Below are positions 21,512 to 32,171 of a DNA stretch of 64,000 nt, piece by piece (the stretch's first letter is position 1; the number at the start of each line of letters is the position of its first letter). Origin of the DNA: Linanthus parryae (Eukaryota > Streptophyta > Magnoliopsida > Ericales > Polemoniaceae); NCBI GenBank assembly GCA_023055425.1, contig JALGPY010000005.1:76487495-76551494 (forward strand), written 5' to 3'. A model generated the notes under the pieces. It was not told where the DNA came from and made no database searches. It was given only the letters and a program-made list of their open reading frames with translations. A program made the position numbers and the translations under genes.

Positions 21512-22380
21512 AGTGGGAATCCATTGTTCTTGGAGCCATTTTGGGTGGAACATGCTGCTAGTAGTGCACTAGTTGTAGCAGGGTGGCACCGGATAGGCTA
21601 TGAGTTTGAGGACAGAACTTATATATCAAGTGAACTTGAGAAGCATATCCACATAGTACACTCAATTTCAAATAATGCAGTAACCAGAGGAAAGTACATC
21701 CTCTTTGGTTCTGGCGCAACACAACTTCTCAGTGCAGCCGTATACGCTCTTTCCCACGAGAACTCATCCTCCCCAGCAGGAGTAGTAGCCTCAATCCCTT
21801 TTTACGAGGTATCTAAGAAGTAACCACCTTCTTTATTTCATTTTCGGTGTCTCACTAACAGGATATATTATTGATATGTGTAGTAAGTTCGAAAATCGAA
21901 ACTATTTCTTTCTCAGGCATATAAATCACAAACAACCTTCTTCAATTCGGTAGATTTTGATTTCAAAGGAGATGCATCCTTATGGGGAAATGCGACAGAT
22001 GGAACTGCTAATATTATTGAGTTTGTTACTTCACCAAATAACCCTGACTGTCAACTGAAGGAGGTTACTCCGCAAGGCACATCAGTGAAGACAATTCACG
22101 ATCACGCCTATTATTAGCCACATTTTACGCCAATTCCAGCTCCGTCTGATGAAGAAGTCATGTTATTTTCTCTTTCCAAGCTTACTGGTTATGCTGGTAG
22201 CCGATTTGGGTAATAATAGGATCAATCTCCTTCTATATTCAAGTGGGATCAATGAAAGCTCAATAAAATTTATACAATGTGGTTTGCAGGTGGGCTTTGG
22301 CAAAAGATGAGAAAGTATACCAACGAATGGTGTTGTATATGCGACTAGCTTCAATGGGTGTCTCTCGGGACACTCAGCTT
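21512..22380 (+). pseudogene. TAR-like tryptophan aminotransferase-related gene, 5' part
   Basis: This is the PLP-dependent alliinase/TAR family; TAA1/TAR enzymes convert tryptophan to indole-3-pyruvate in auxin synthesis. Exons: about 21512-21808 (SGNPLFLEPFWVEHAASSA), 21917-22209 and 22290-22380, joined by GT-AG introns 21809-21916 and 22210-22289. Family motifs visible are SPNNPD, KTIHDHAYY and FSLSKLTGYAGSRFGW; the last holds the PLP-binding lysine. The tryptophan expected after HAYY is a TAG stop, and copia element B interrupts the gene after RDTQL. No N-terminal exon was recognised. Family assignment is firm; the exact TAR subgroup, and whether the substrate is tryptophan, are not. Confidence 0.85.
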
Positions 22381-22869
22381 ATTAGCAGAATTGCAGAAAT
22401 GAAGAACTCAAAGTCAAGAAAGAAGTCAAAGAATGCCCAGATAAGTTAATGGAACAAGTCTTCTCAAAATAATAACAGTCAAGGGGTCAAATTGTATTTT
22501 TCAGAAGTTGTTCTTCCCCTTCTATTTTACCTCAGAGGTCTTCTTTGTCTTTTTCAAAACTGCTGAGGCAAAGTTCATATTATTGAGACTTGTTTACATT
22601 GCATGCCAAAGTTGTTGGGCAATAGTAGTATTATCAAAAGATATGTACGGCTGAGATTTGATCTCTATAATCCAACGGTCTGAAATAAGACCGTTGGTGT
22701 ACTGCCTTCATATACCCTTCTTCAACAAGGGTTCTGCAATTTTTCATCTTCTTCGTCTTCCATAACCATGTAGCGAAGCTATGCTGAAATTTTCCAGAAA
22801 TTCAATGAAATTTGATTTTATTTGTTGTGTTTGATTTATGTTGTTTCTGGAATTACTTGATTCCTTTCA
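22381..22869 (+). repeat. Element B 5' LTR
   Basis: 489 bp, ATTAGCAG to CCTTTCA, matching 27506-28016. The canonical TG start is not kept (TATTAG or ATTAG). The primer site follows directly. Confidence 0.88.
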
Positions 22870-22881
22870 TGGTATCAGAGC
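22870..22881 (+). other. Element B primer binding site (initiator Met-tRNA)
   Basis: TGGTATCAGAGC directly follows the LTR, the standard copia primer site complementary to initiator tRNA-Met. Confidence 0.9.
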
Positions 22882-22882
22882 T

Positions 22883-25506
22883 ATGGCTCTCTCTACGAAT
22901 CAATCTCAGGGGTCCTCAAATCCCTTCTATCTTCTCTCACAAGTTCATTACCTAGTTCCCTTCAAGTTGGATAACACTAATTATGTTATCTGGCGTTATC
23001 AAATCTCTACTCTTCTCAAAACACAGTCTCTCTTTGGTTTCGTTGACGGTTCTCGGGTGTGTCCGTTCGAGTTCCTAACCGACGGTAACGGAACGGTCAC
23101 TGAAAATCGCAATCCAGATTATGACGCTTGGGTTACCCAAGATCAAATCGTTCTATCCCTTCTCACAGCAACTCTCTCTCTCAAGAGGCCTTGGTTCAGG
23201 TGGTTGGTAAGCCCTCTTCTCGTGATGTTTGGGTTTCTTTGGAGAACAGGTACTCCTCTCTTACTAGATCTAATATCATGCACTTAAGATCTGAGCTACA
23301 AACTATTAGAAAGAAATCTGATTCTGTTGATGTCTACATGCAAAAGTTGAAAACCCTAAGAGATAAACTGTCTTCTGCTATGGTGAATACTGATGATCAA
23401 GATATGATTCTCTATGCCTTACATGGCCTGCCTCCTGAATATAACTCTTTCAGACCTGGTTTGCGTGTTACTATGTCTGTGTCACCTGATAAGATCAATT
23501 TTGAAGAATTGCATGTTCTGTTGAAAGCTGAAGAACAGATGATTGAATCTCAATCTGTTATGGGTAATGAGTTGACTGGGTCTGCTGATTATGTTTCTAA
23601 TGTGTTTAATGGTGGAAGAGGAAAGGGAAATAGTTATGATAATGTTAAGAATCAAGTCAATGGTTATGGTAGAGGTCAAGGAACTGGGAATACTGATCAA
23701 TCTGTTAAGTTTAATCCTGTTTCTGGTTATCAAAATCAAGGGTCTGGTCAAAACCCTAATTATCAAGGTCAAAACTATAACCCTAACTACTCAACTGGAA
23801 GAGGCAACTATAATGGTGGAAGATTTCAATACTCTTCTAGAGGTGGTAGGGGTTATAATAGAGGGGGTGGTCAATCTAAAAACAGAGGACCTAGCTTTGA
23901 CAATGCAGGAAATCCTATCAATTGTCAAATATGTGGTATGGATTATCATTCTGCTGTTGACTGTTGGCATAGACTGGACTATGCCTATCAAGGCAAGAAG
24001 CCTCCACCTCAGTTAGCTGCTATGAACAATGTTGCTTCTCCAATCATGAATGTGAATCAAGACCAGTACTCTCCAACCAATGTGTCTGCACCTAACACTG
24101 GACCCCAACCTCAACTCAATGCCTTCAATGCTAGCCTTCTTGGACCTTCACCTAGTATAAGTCCAAATTATTGGCTTACTAATTCAGGTGCCAATAATCA
24201 CATGACAGCTGATTTTGGAAAACTTAGTCTGGGGTCTACCTACAATGGAAATGACAAGGTTGCAATTGGAAATGGCAACACTCTACCTATATCTCACACT
24301 GGTACTGCCCTTCTTAAAACTTCCTCACATTCTTTCACTTTGCCTAATACCTTACATGTTCCCAACCTAGCTGCTAATCTTATATCTGTTAATCAATTGT
24401 GTAAACAACACAATTGCTCCTTCTATTTTGATGCTGATATATTTTATATTCAGGACAAACTTCAGGGCACCATCCTCTACCAAGGGTTGAGTGAAAATGG
24501 TTTATATCCCATACACACTCAACCCTTCCCTGCTGATCATCAAGACAAGACTACAAAACATGTCTATTTAGGAAAACAAGTCAAATGTCCTCTCTGGCAT
24601 GCCAGATTAGGACATCCATCTGAAGAAATTTTGAGACTTATATTTATTTCATCTTCTCATATGTGTAAAGACCTTAAAGTTTCTGATATTTCTGCTAGTA
24701 CTGTTTGTGAACATTGCTTGTTGGAAAAAATGACTAAACTGCCTTATAAGTCATCTACTACTCAGTCCAAAGCTCCACTTAATATTCTTCATAGTGATGT
24801 ATGGGTGCCAGCTAATGTGAAATCTTATCATGGCTATAGATTCTATGTGTTATTTGTTGATGACTATTCCAAGTATACATGGATCTTTCCTTTACATCAT
24901 AAATCTGAAGTTGCTCTTGTTTTTCCAAAGTTCAAAACTGAAATTGAAAAACAATTGAACTCCTCCATTCAAATTTTGAGATCTGATGGAGGTGGTGAAT
25001 ATGTCTCTTATATTTTTCAAACCTTTTTAAATTCACAAGGCATTGTTCATCAAAAATCTTGTCCTTATACACCTCAACAAAATGGTGTAGCTGAAAGAAA
25101 GCATAGACACATTGTTGAAACTGCAGTTACTCTTCTTGCTCATGCTAAATTGCCTAAATATTTTTGGTATCATGCCTTTAGTACTGCTGTTTATTTGATA
25201 AATTGTATGCCAAGCAAAAACACTTATAACAAATCTCCTTTGGAATTACTTTACAAAACTAAACCTGATTATAGAAGATTTAAAGTTTTTGGATGTGCAT
25301 GTTATCCCTATTTGAGACATTACAATGATTCTAAGCTAGATCCAAAGACTAGACAATGTGTATTTCTTGGGTATGCTCACAATTACAAAGGATATGTGTG
25401 CTTTGACAAAAACACTCAAAAATTCTTCATTAGTAGAGATGTAATATTTGATGAAAACACTTTTCCTTACAATAAAGAGTGTTCTGACTTAACTCTGATT
25501 CTATGA
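22883..25506 (+). pseudogene. Element B gag-protease-integrase
   Basis: The start ATG at 22883 lies just after the primer site. A frameshift near 23180 splits gag: the N-terminal part (VPFKLDNTNYVIWRYQIS) is in one frame and the rest in the frame open over 23128-25506. Then come a Gly/Asn/Tyr-rich linker, zinc knuckle CQICGMDYHSAVDCWH (about 23926), and the protease region, where the expected DSGA reads NSGANNHMT (Asn codon at 24181). Integrase has its HHCC finger (HARLGHPSEE, CEHC) and a DDE core with LHSDVW, RSDGGGEY and QNGVAERKH. A Gly-rich gag with UBN2-type core fits the Ale/Retrofit group. The Asp-to-Asn change should kill the protease. Confidence 0.9.
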
Positions 25507-27497
25507 ATTCCTCTAATGAACTGCATATTGGTGACATTCCTATTTTACTTCCTTCTGATTTCTTGAATCATGATTCTTTACCTAACATTGTTAATTCTTC
25601 TTCAGGTACAATTGATGAGAACAATACTACACATGATCCATGTCACAACATAGAACATGATACTCACTTGATCCCACGAATTCAACCTGATGAGAACAGA
25701 TCATACACAACTGATGAGAACAGATCACACACATCTGCTGGGGGTCATCCTATGCAGCCAGCTTCTACAAATGATGATCACACCATCACTGATGATCCAT
25801 CTACAAGTGACATTGGCATGGCAACTACGGAAGCAAATAGACATCATCCAGCTGGGGGTCATCCTATGCAGACAAGAAGCAATTCTGGAATCTTTAAGAA
25901 AAATAATTTTGGATTCAGAGCTATATCTGGTAACTCTGAAATTTCTCCTTTCTTAACTGAACCAACTTGTTTCACAGAGGCTAGAAAACACTCTCAGTGG
26001 CTGCAAGCAATGACTGAAGAGTTCTCTAGCCTCACAGAGCAAAACACTTGGACATTATATTCAAGACCCTACAATACAAATATTGTAGGGACCAAATGGG
26101 TTTTTAGAACCAAATACAACCCAGATGGTTCTGTGTCTAGATACAAAGCCAGATTAGTGGCTAAGGGGTTTAGTCAAACTCCAGGAATTGACTTTGAAGA
26201 AATATTTAGTCCTGTTGTTAAACATGCAACTGTTAGAACTGTTTTGGCTCTTGCTGCCTCTTACAATTGGTCTCTTAAACAACTTGATGTCAAAAATGCT
26301 TTTCTGCATGGATTTCTCAAAGAGACTGTTTATATGCAACAACCACCTGGATTTAAACATCATCTCTTTCCTGATCATGTTTGCAAGCTTAACAAAGCCA
26401 TTTATGGACTCAAACAAGCTCCTAGAGCTTGGTTTGAGAGATTCACTGAATTTATTTTGTCTTTAGGTTTCACTCAATCTCAAGCTGATACTTCTATGTT
26501 TGTTAGACACAATTCACACACATTTTATCTTACTGTTTTACTCTTATATGTGGATGATATTATTTTAACTGGAAATGATCAAACTTACATTTCTTACCTT
26601 ATTTCCAAATTGAAATCTGAGTTTAATATGAATGATCTTGGACCTCTTACTTATTTTTTGGGTTTGCAAATTGACAGAAATGACAAAGGCATATTTATTC
26701 ATCAATCAAAATATATTCATGATTTGCTTCTAAGATACAATATGCAACATTGTACTCCTTGTCATACACCTACCATATCTGGCCTTAAATACACATTTAA
26801 TGATAGTGAATTGTTGTCTGGTCCTACTCCTTTCAGACAACTTCTGGGTGCTCTTCAATATCTAGTTTTCACTAGACCTGACATATGTTTTGCTGTCAAT
26901 TATCTATGTCAATTTATGCATTGTCCTACTGCACAGCATATGTTGGGAGCAAAGAGAATTCTTAGATACTTAAGAGGCACCACTAATGATGGTCTCCTCT
27001 ACAAACCCAGTGAATTGAAGTTTTGTGCCTTCTCTGATGCAGATTGGGCTGGTAATCCCACTGGCAGAAGAAGCACAACTGGCTTTGTCCTCTTCTTAGG
27101 CAACAATCCAATTCATTGGGCTGCAAAAAAACAGCCAACTGTATCCAGATCCTCTTCTGAGGCTGAATACAGAGCCTTGGCTACCACTGCTGCTGAAATT
27201 ACATGGTTTCAATACTTATTTCAAGACTTACATATTTTCTTGCATTCTCCTCCCATTCTTTTCTGTGACAATGAATCTTCCATTCATATGACAGGAAATC
27301 CTATTATGCACTCCAAAACTAAACACATTGAATTAGACTATCATTTTATAAGAGTAAAAGTTTTAAGGAAGCAATTACTGGTTGAGTTTGTTTATTCTGC
27401 AGATCAGCTTGGAGATCTATTCACCAAGGGGTTGGCTGCAGCTGTTTTTGATTATTTGAAGTCCAAGTTAATGGTCTCTACAACACCATTAACTTGA
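25503..27497 (+). pseudogene. Element B reverse transcriptase and RNase H
   Basis: 664 codons, overlapping the previous frame by four bases (ATGA at 25503-25506). In copia elements one polyprotein is normal, so a small indel in the variable linker between integrase and RT is the likely cause. The first about 150 residues are a low-complexity linker. RT follows (TKWVFRTKYNPDGSVSRYKARLVAKGF; LLLYVDDIILTGND with catalytic Asp pair near 26555), then RNase H (FSDADWAGNPTGRRSTTGF, SRSSSEAEYRALA, HSKTKHIELDYHFI). The reading frame itself is intact to TGA 27495-27497. Confidence 0.92.
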
Positions 27498-27505
27498 GGG
27501 AGGGT
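27494..27505 (+). other. Element B polypurine tract
   Basis: TTGAGGGAGGGT lies at the end of the RNase H frame and directly abuts the 3' LTR, the usual primer for plus-strand DNA. Confidence 0.85.
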
Positions 27506-28025
27506 ATTAGCAGAATTGCAGAAATGAAGAACTCAAATTGCAGAAATGAAGAACTCAAAGTTAAGAAAGAAGTCAAAGAAAGCCCAGATAAGTCAATGGA
27601 ACAAGTCTTCTCAAAATAATAACAGTCAAGGGGTCAAATTGTCTTTTTCAGAAGTTTTTCTTCCCCTTCTATTTTACCTCAGAGGTCTTCTTTGTCTTTA
27701 TCAAAACTGCTGAGGCAAAGTTCATATTATTGAGACTTGTTTACATTGCATGCCAAAGTTGTTGGGCAATAGTAGTATTATCAAATGAAATGTACGGCTG
27801 AGATTTGATCTCTATAATCCAACGGTCTGAAATAAGACCGTTGGTGTACTGCCTTCATATACCCTTCTTCAACAAGGGTTCTGCAATTTTTCATCTTCTT
27901 CGTCTTCCATAACCATGTAGCGAAGCTTTACTGAAATTTTCTAGAAATTCAATGAAATTTGATTTTGTTTGTTGTGTTTGATTTATGTTGTTTGTGGAAT
28001 CACTTGATTCCTTTCATGGTATCAG
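27506..28025 (+). repeat. Element B 3' LTR with primer-site extension
   Basis: The LTR proper is 27506-28016 (511 bp). It is 22 bp longer than the 5' copy because of a tandem duplication of GAAGAACTCAAATTGCAGAAAT-type sequence near 27524-27560. The next nine bases TGGTATCAG repeat the start of the primer binding site before host sequence resumes. Confidence 0.85.
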
Positions 28026-28533
28026 AGCTTCTTAAAGTGATTCTAGAGGGTGACGGGAGGACAATAATTGGCTTTGCGTACAAAACAATGAGCAAACGTT
28101 GGGAAGCACTGAGAACGATAATCTCAATGTCGAAACGTTTTTCCATCAAGGAAATTCCTTCAAGATATTGCACTTTCTCCCAGGAAGTTAGGGAAGCCTC
28201 TCCAGGTAACTCTCGTGAACTAGTAAAGATACATATTCAACATATCATGAAAAATAATACCTCACTTGTAAAAAATAAATGGATTAAGAACTTACTAATT
28301 GTGTACCCGCGGTGAAATCAGCTTATGCATGGTTGAAGTGTGAGCGGGAAGAAGATGAAGATTGCACTGCAGTACTCCGAGCAGCCAATATAATTGGGCG
28401 TGAATGCTACAAGTTTGGTACTGGAGACCGCGATGTACGCCTTAGCCTGACCAGGCGCCAAGACGAGTTTGACTTGTTTCTGCAACGCTTAAACAGAGTA
28501 ATTTCAGAAGAAGAAGGTTCAACTTCCATGTGA
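28026..28533 (+). pseudogene. TAR-like gene, 3' part
   Basis: The frame resumes after the insertion as LLKVILEGDGR and runs to a donor at 28206; the last exon is 28322-28533 with its stop at 28531-28533. Residues such as CTFSQEVREASP|AYAWLKCEREED and VRLSLTRRQDEFDLFLQRLN are typical of the C-terminal part of TAR/alliinase-family proteins. The coding sequence here is open, so the mutations that killed the gene are the upstream TAG and the insertion. 3' UTR-like AT-rich DNA follows to about 28716. Confidence 0.85.
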
Positions 28534-28716
28534 ACAGGAACATAATCAACGATCAAACTAATTAATAAGATTTACGTGCTGCCAATAATGTACAATAAGA
28601 AATCATTAGATCTAATGACCTTATTTGATGATAAAATGTTCACATTTGTTTTTACTGCTTTGAATTGTTTTAGCTTTGCATCGTGTCGGCTGGAATGACT
28701 GTAGGTAGGGGGAAAA

Positions 28717-29182
28717 TGTAAAGAGATTTCAAAAGTATTAACATAAAGATGTCAAAGAAATGCAAAAGAATGATATTAAAGTTAAAATCAAAGTTGGTGG
28801 TGCTTTTTAGCAAAACAAATGTGTCAAAGAAGAGTTCACAAAATATCTGGGCAACACCATAATTTATCCAAGTTCTGGGTTGTTGTGTATTTTGTTCTAC
28901 TCAAGAGCTCTTTCAGAAACGACCTCTTTGTAAGTTAGCCAAAACTCTTGTGGCCATATTCAATGCTTTAGCTTCTTGGTTACCCAAACGGTCATAAATT
29001 GAACCGTTTGGATTGCTTGATATTTAAGGGTAGATCGAAACCCTAATCTGTACCAATTAGAAGATTCATCTTCTTCATCAGCCGTTTGGCTCTCTAATGA
29101 AAACCCTTCATCTTCTTCACCATTTTCTGGTTTGTTCATCCTGTTCTTGATTTAGTTACAGAAAACTTGAAGGTTTCTCTCA
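28717..29182 (+). repeat. Element D 5' LTR (left edge uncertain)
   Basis: The right end CA at 29182 is fixed by the following TGGTATCAGAGC. The left edge is placed at TGTAAAG only because it is the first suitable TG after the TAR-like 3' UTR; no second LTR is available to check. Confidence 0.5.
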
Positions 29183-29194
29183 TGGTATCAGAGC
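29183..29194 (+). other. Element D primer binding site (initiator Met-tRNA)
   Basis: TGGTATCAGAGC directly follows the LTR end, as in element B. Confidence 0.85.
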
Positions 29195-29200
29195 CATGAC

Positions 29201-29555
29201 CAGTGTTACCAAAATTCACTCGTACCCCCGCGAATTGCGAATTGGATCACGCGTTCCGAAACGTAGAACACTAGCGATTCAGTTCGCTTAATTTGGCGAT
29301 CCCTATTTTTTTTACCTAAAGCATCTATGTAAAAGGGGGAATTTTACTAATTGCATCCATTTTTAGAGTATTGACTTTTAAATATTGCATATATTGAGAA
29401 ATTTTACACTTTATAATTTCCGATAAATGGTAAAACAGCTATAAAGGTATCCAAAGAAGCCTACCCCTGGCGTACCGAATTCCATAAGGTATGGCGTTCC
29501 GCGATCCCGTTCCCGTTCCACGAATCGGAACGATCCGCGTTCTAGGAAACTTAGA
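29201..29555. mobile_element. Small MITE-like insertion at the gag start of element D
   Basis: About 355 bp lie between direct repeats CCATGAC (29194-29200 and 29556-29562; eight bases with one mismatch if extended). It begins CAGTGTTACC, a hAT-like start, and has GC-rich subterminal blocks on both sides (GATCACGCGTTCCG and CGGAACGATCCGCG) roughly in inverted order. Clean terminal inverted repeats are not visible, so the class is uncertain. The duplicated bases include the gag ATG. Confidence 0.5.
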
Positions 29556-29557
29556 CC

Positions 29558-30083
29558 ATGACACTATCCATGGCCTGTTCCCCAAACAATCCCTCTTATC
29601 TTTTGTCCAATATCAATCATCCAGTTCCTTTTAAACTTCATAATACCAATTATATTCTCTGGAAACATCAAGTTTCGTCCCTTCTTCGCACACAATCGTT
29701 ATTTGGGTATCTTGATGGGTCAAAGCCCTGTCCACCGGAGTATCTGGTCACCGCCGATGGTTCTCCTACCGACGTTGGCAATCCGTAGTTCGACGCTTGG
29801 GTTTCTCAGGACCAAGCGGTTCTTACTCTCCTCTCTGCAACACTGACCCAGGAATCCCTGATTCAGGTTATTGGAAAACTCACTTCTCGCGACTTTTGGT
29901 TAGCCCTGGAAGATCCGTATGCATCTATGACTCGTTCAAATATGCTGCAATTGAAAAGTGATTTACAAACCATCAAATATAAAGGTGATTCTATAAATCT
30001 CTACATGCAAAGACTCAAAACTCTTCGTGATAAATTGTCTATTGCTATGGTTTCTGCAGATGATGAAGATATAAGTCTTTATA
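29558..30083 (+). pseudogene. gag: Element D gag, N-terminal part
   Basis: It starts MTLSMACSPNNPSYLL and continues VPFKLHNTNYILWKHQVSSLL and LFGYLDGSKPC, aligning with element B gag. A TAG at 29786-29788 interrupts it (Tyr or Gln position before FDAWVSQDQ). The same frame then goes on through NLYMQRLKTLRDKLSIAM and DISLYTL until element C begins at 30089. It is the UBN2-type gag core of copia elements. Confidence 0.85.
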
Positions 30084-30200
30084 CCCTATGAAAGTGGAGT
30101 AAGCAGGTAGAAGTGTAGAAGAAATACTCTAGAAGGGGGGAGGGGGGTTGAATAGAGTATGCCAGTTTTTTGTCAAACTTACAAAGATAAAAGTTTAAGT

Positions 30201-31555
30201 CACTACGAAAATTTCTGTAAAAAAGGGCAGGGACAAACCGCCATTAAAATGTCAAAAACCGCCGTTAAAAGTTTAAACGGCGGCCAAAAGGGCGGTTTTC
30301 ACTCCGCCGTTAATCTCGGCGTCGGGAAAGTTAACCAGCGGTTACACCCGCCGTTAAACTTTACGGCGTTTTTTATAAACCGCCGTTAACTTAACGGCAT
30401 TTTATTAAATACCGTCCTATAATTTTTAAAATTAATTTTAATTAAAAAATCATTTTTTTTTTATTTTTTCACCCTAAAAATAACATTTTTGTTGAATGCA
30501 ATTAATATTTTCTTATTGCTACTGTTGATTTTTTTATAATACAAATTTGTGATTATTTCTAGCAAATTACGTGAATTAAATTGTGAACTCATCCTTTGTT
30601 CTTCGTGAACCGAGATTTACCACCGAACCACCTCAACCGCTCACCAAATCAGACCCATACAAACCAGAAGAAAGCCCAACTGATAACCTGGAAAGTGGTC
30701 TATGGAGAAAGAGAGAAGGGGTGGTCGGATCAAGGGAGGAAGACAAAGTCAGATCGAAGGGGAGGAAAGAATCTTGGTTCGAGGTTAGGGCATGGGCTAG
30801 ACGAGTAGACGATTTTGGTTCGAACTTCTTCGACGATTTGGGTTCGAGGTTAGCCCTGGTCGACTTCTTCGCTCCGTCGAAGAACACCATTCGACCCATG
30901 GGCTCGACGAGCAGACGATTTTTTCTCCCTCTCTGAGGTGGGAACCCTTCGATTCTCTCGATTTCTCGACGTAGTTTCGGAGGCAGCGTGCTCTACATTC
31001 AGAAAGCTGTGCACCGCAGAGAACTGGTTTGAGAGAGAATGAAGATTTGGGGAAAGCAGAGAGCGATTTGGGGATTTCGCCGGAGAGGGTGAGAGAGCGA
31101 GAGAGAGAGGCGCTCAATTGAGAGGATGAGAGAGGTGGGGAAGTTATAAGGATAGGGTTAGTGATCAACGGTTGAGATTAATTAAGAACCAATGGCTGTG
31201 ATGCTATCTGAATACTTACCGTTCATTTATTTTTTATTAACAATTATTTATATATTCGCGGTTCTGAGTCAACCGCCGTTTATGAGGTATCTTTTACGAC
31301 GGTTGGGTCTAGCGTCATTTTTTCTATCTCTAATACGACGGTTTCCTCTGCTCCGTCGTATTTGATATATCTAATACGGTGGTTTGCTCATAAACGTCGT
31401 TTTTTATGTACCTAATACGGCGGTTTATATGTGAACGTCGTTTATGTTGACATTTACGACGGTTTTCTATAAACCGTCGTTTTAGGTTACTTTAAACGGC
31501 GGTTTTTTATCTAGCTTTATAAAAACCGCCGGGAAAGGAAAAATATCTAGTAGTG
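30201..31555. mobile_element. Non-autonomous CACTA (En/Spm) transposon
   Basis: 1355 bp with ends CACTACGAAAATTTCTG and, on the other strand, CACTACTAGATATTTTTCC. It has a 3-bp duplication AGT (30198-30200 and 31556-31558), confirmed by the uninterrupted 5' LTR near 60318. Subterminal repeats AACCGCCGTT/AACGGCGGTT and the variant AACGTCGTTT/TACGACGGTT crowd both ends (30235-30405 and 31255-31535), the pattern bound by CACTA transposases. No transposase is encoded. The middle (about 30580-31170) is G/A-rich with ORFs I do not recognise, perhaps captured sequence. Confidence 0.88.
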
Positions 31556-31865
31556 AGTTAAGAGCAATGAAATTCAAGGCCATGAAAACATTTTCAAGCC
31601 TTTGGAAGAAATACAGTTTAAGTACAGAAACAGACAAGTCCTTTTCAAGGACTTGAAAAGAGTTTCAAACCCTTTAAAATAGACTAGTTTGAATACTATA
31701 AAAACTAAGTATTCAAGATAAACTATAAATGCAAGAGACACAGAATTTATAGAGTTCAGTCCACTTGGACCTACGTCTCTACCTCAGGGATCTTCTCACT
31801 GCTGGATTTTTAACACAATTCTTATTAATCAAAAGCTAAGCCCTAGATCTCAAGCACGGAGATAT

Positions 31866-32171
31866 GGGGTGAGTTTGGTATAACTTATTTGCAACTTAAG
31901 TTGTCTTATAAGTTTATGCCAAAAAAGTTCATGACAAAAAAGATGAAGAAAAAAGATTTGTGTATTTGGTGTAAAAGTTGTTAAGTCCAAAAGTTCAAGA
32001 AAAGATTCAAAACCCCAACTTTTTCTTAAGTTCATTTTTACACTATGAACTTATAAGTCCAAATCCAAAAGTTCAGCTTATAAGTTGCAAACCAAACACT
32101 GCTTATAAGTTGTCTTCAACTTATAATCCATAACTGACTTATAAGCTGCTTATAAGTCATACCAAACCCCC
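31866..32171. mobile_element. MITE, PIF/Harbinger (Tourist)-like
   Basis: 306 bp absent from the 5' LTR copy near 60615. Ends are GGGGTGAGTTTGGTATAACTT and, inverted, GGGGGGTTTGGTATGACTTA. The flanking triplets are TAT and CAT, so a 3-bp duplication is likely but imperfect. The GGGG-TTTGGTA end is typical of Tourist-type MITEs. Internal CTTATAAGTT repeats could extend the stem. Confidence 0.65.

Larger units (their letters stand above)
22381..28025 (+). mobile_element. Element B: Ty1/copia (Ale/Retrofit-like) inside the TAR-like gene
   Basis: It has all parts: 5' LTR 22381-22869, Met-tRNA primer site, gag-pol, polypurine tract and 3' LTR 27506-28016. A perfect 5-bp duplication AGCTT flanks it (22376-22380 and 28026-28030). 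This requires that the right end include nine extra bases TGGTATCAG (28017-28025) copied from the primer site. The LTRs differ by roughly 15 substitutions plus a 22-bp duplication, so it is a fairly young but not recent insertion. Confidence 0.9.

Noticed and set aside
28017..28028. TGGTATCAGAGC motifs (22870, 28017, 29183, 35337, and 60200 on the minus strand) as tRNA gene fragments
   Set aside because: They sit at LTR ends and are primer binding sites or their copies; no tRNA cloverleaf surrounds them.
30583..30936. 117-codon open frame in the CACTA element as a transposase remnant
   Set aside because: No DDE or zinc-finger motif; low-complexity Arg/Glu/Ser sequence; overlapping open frames on both strands suggest chance.
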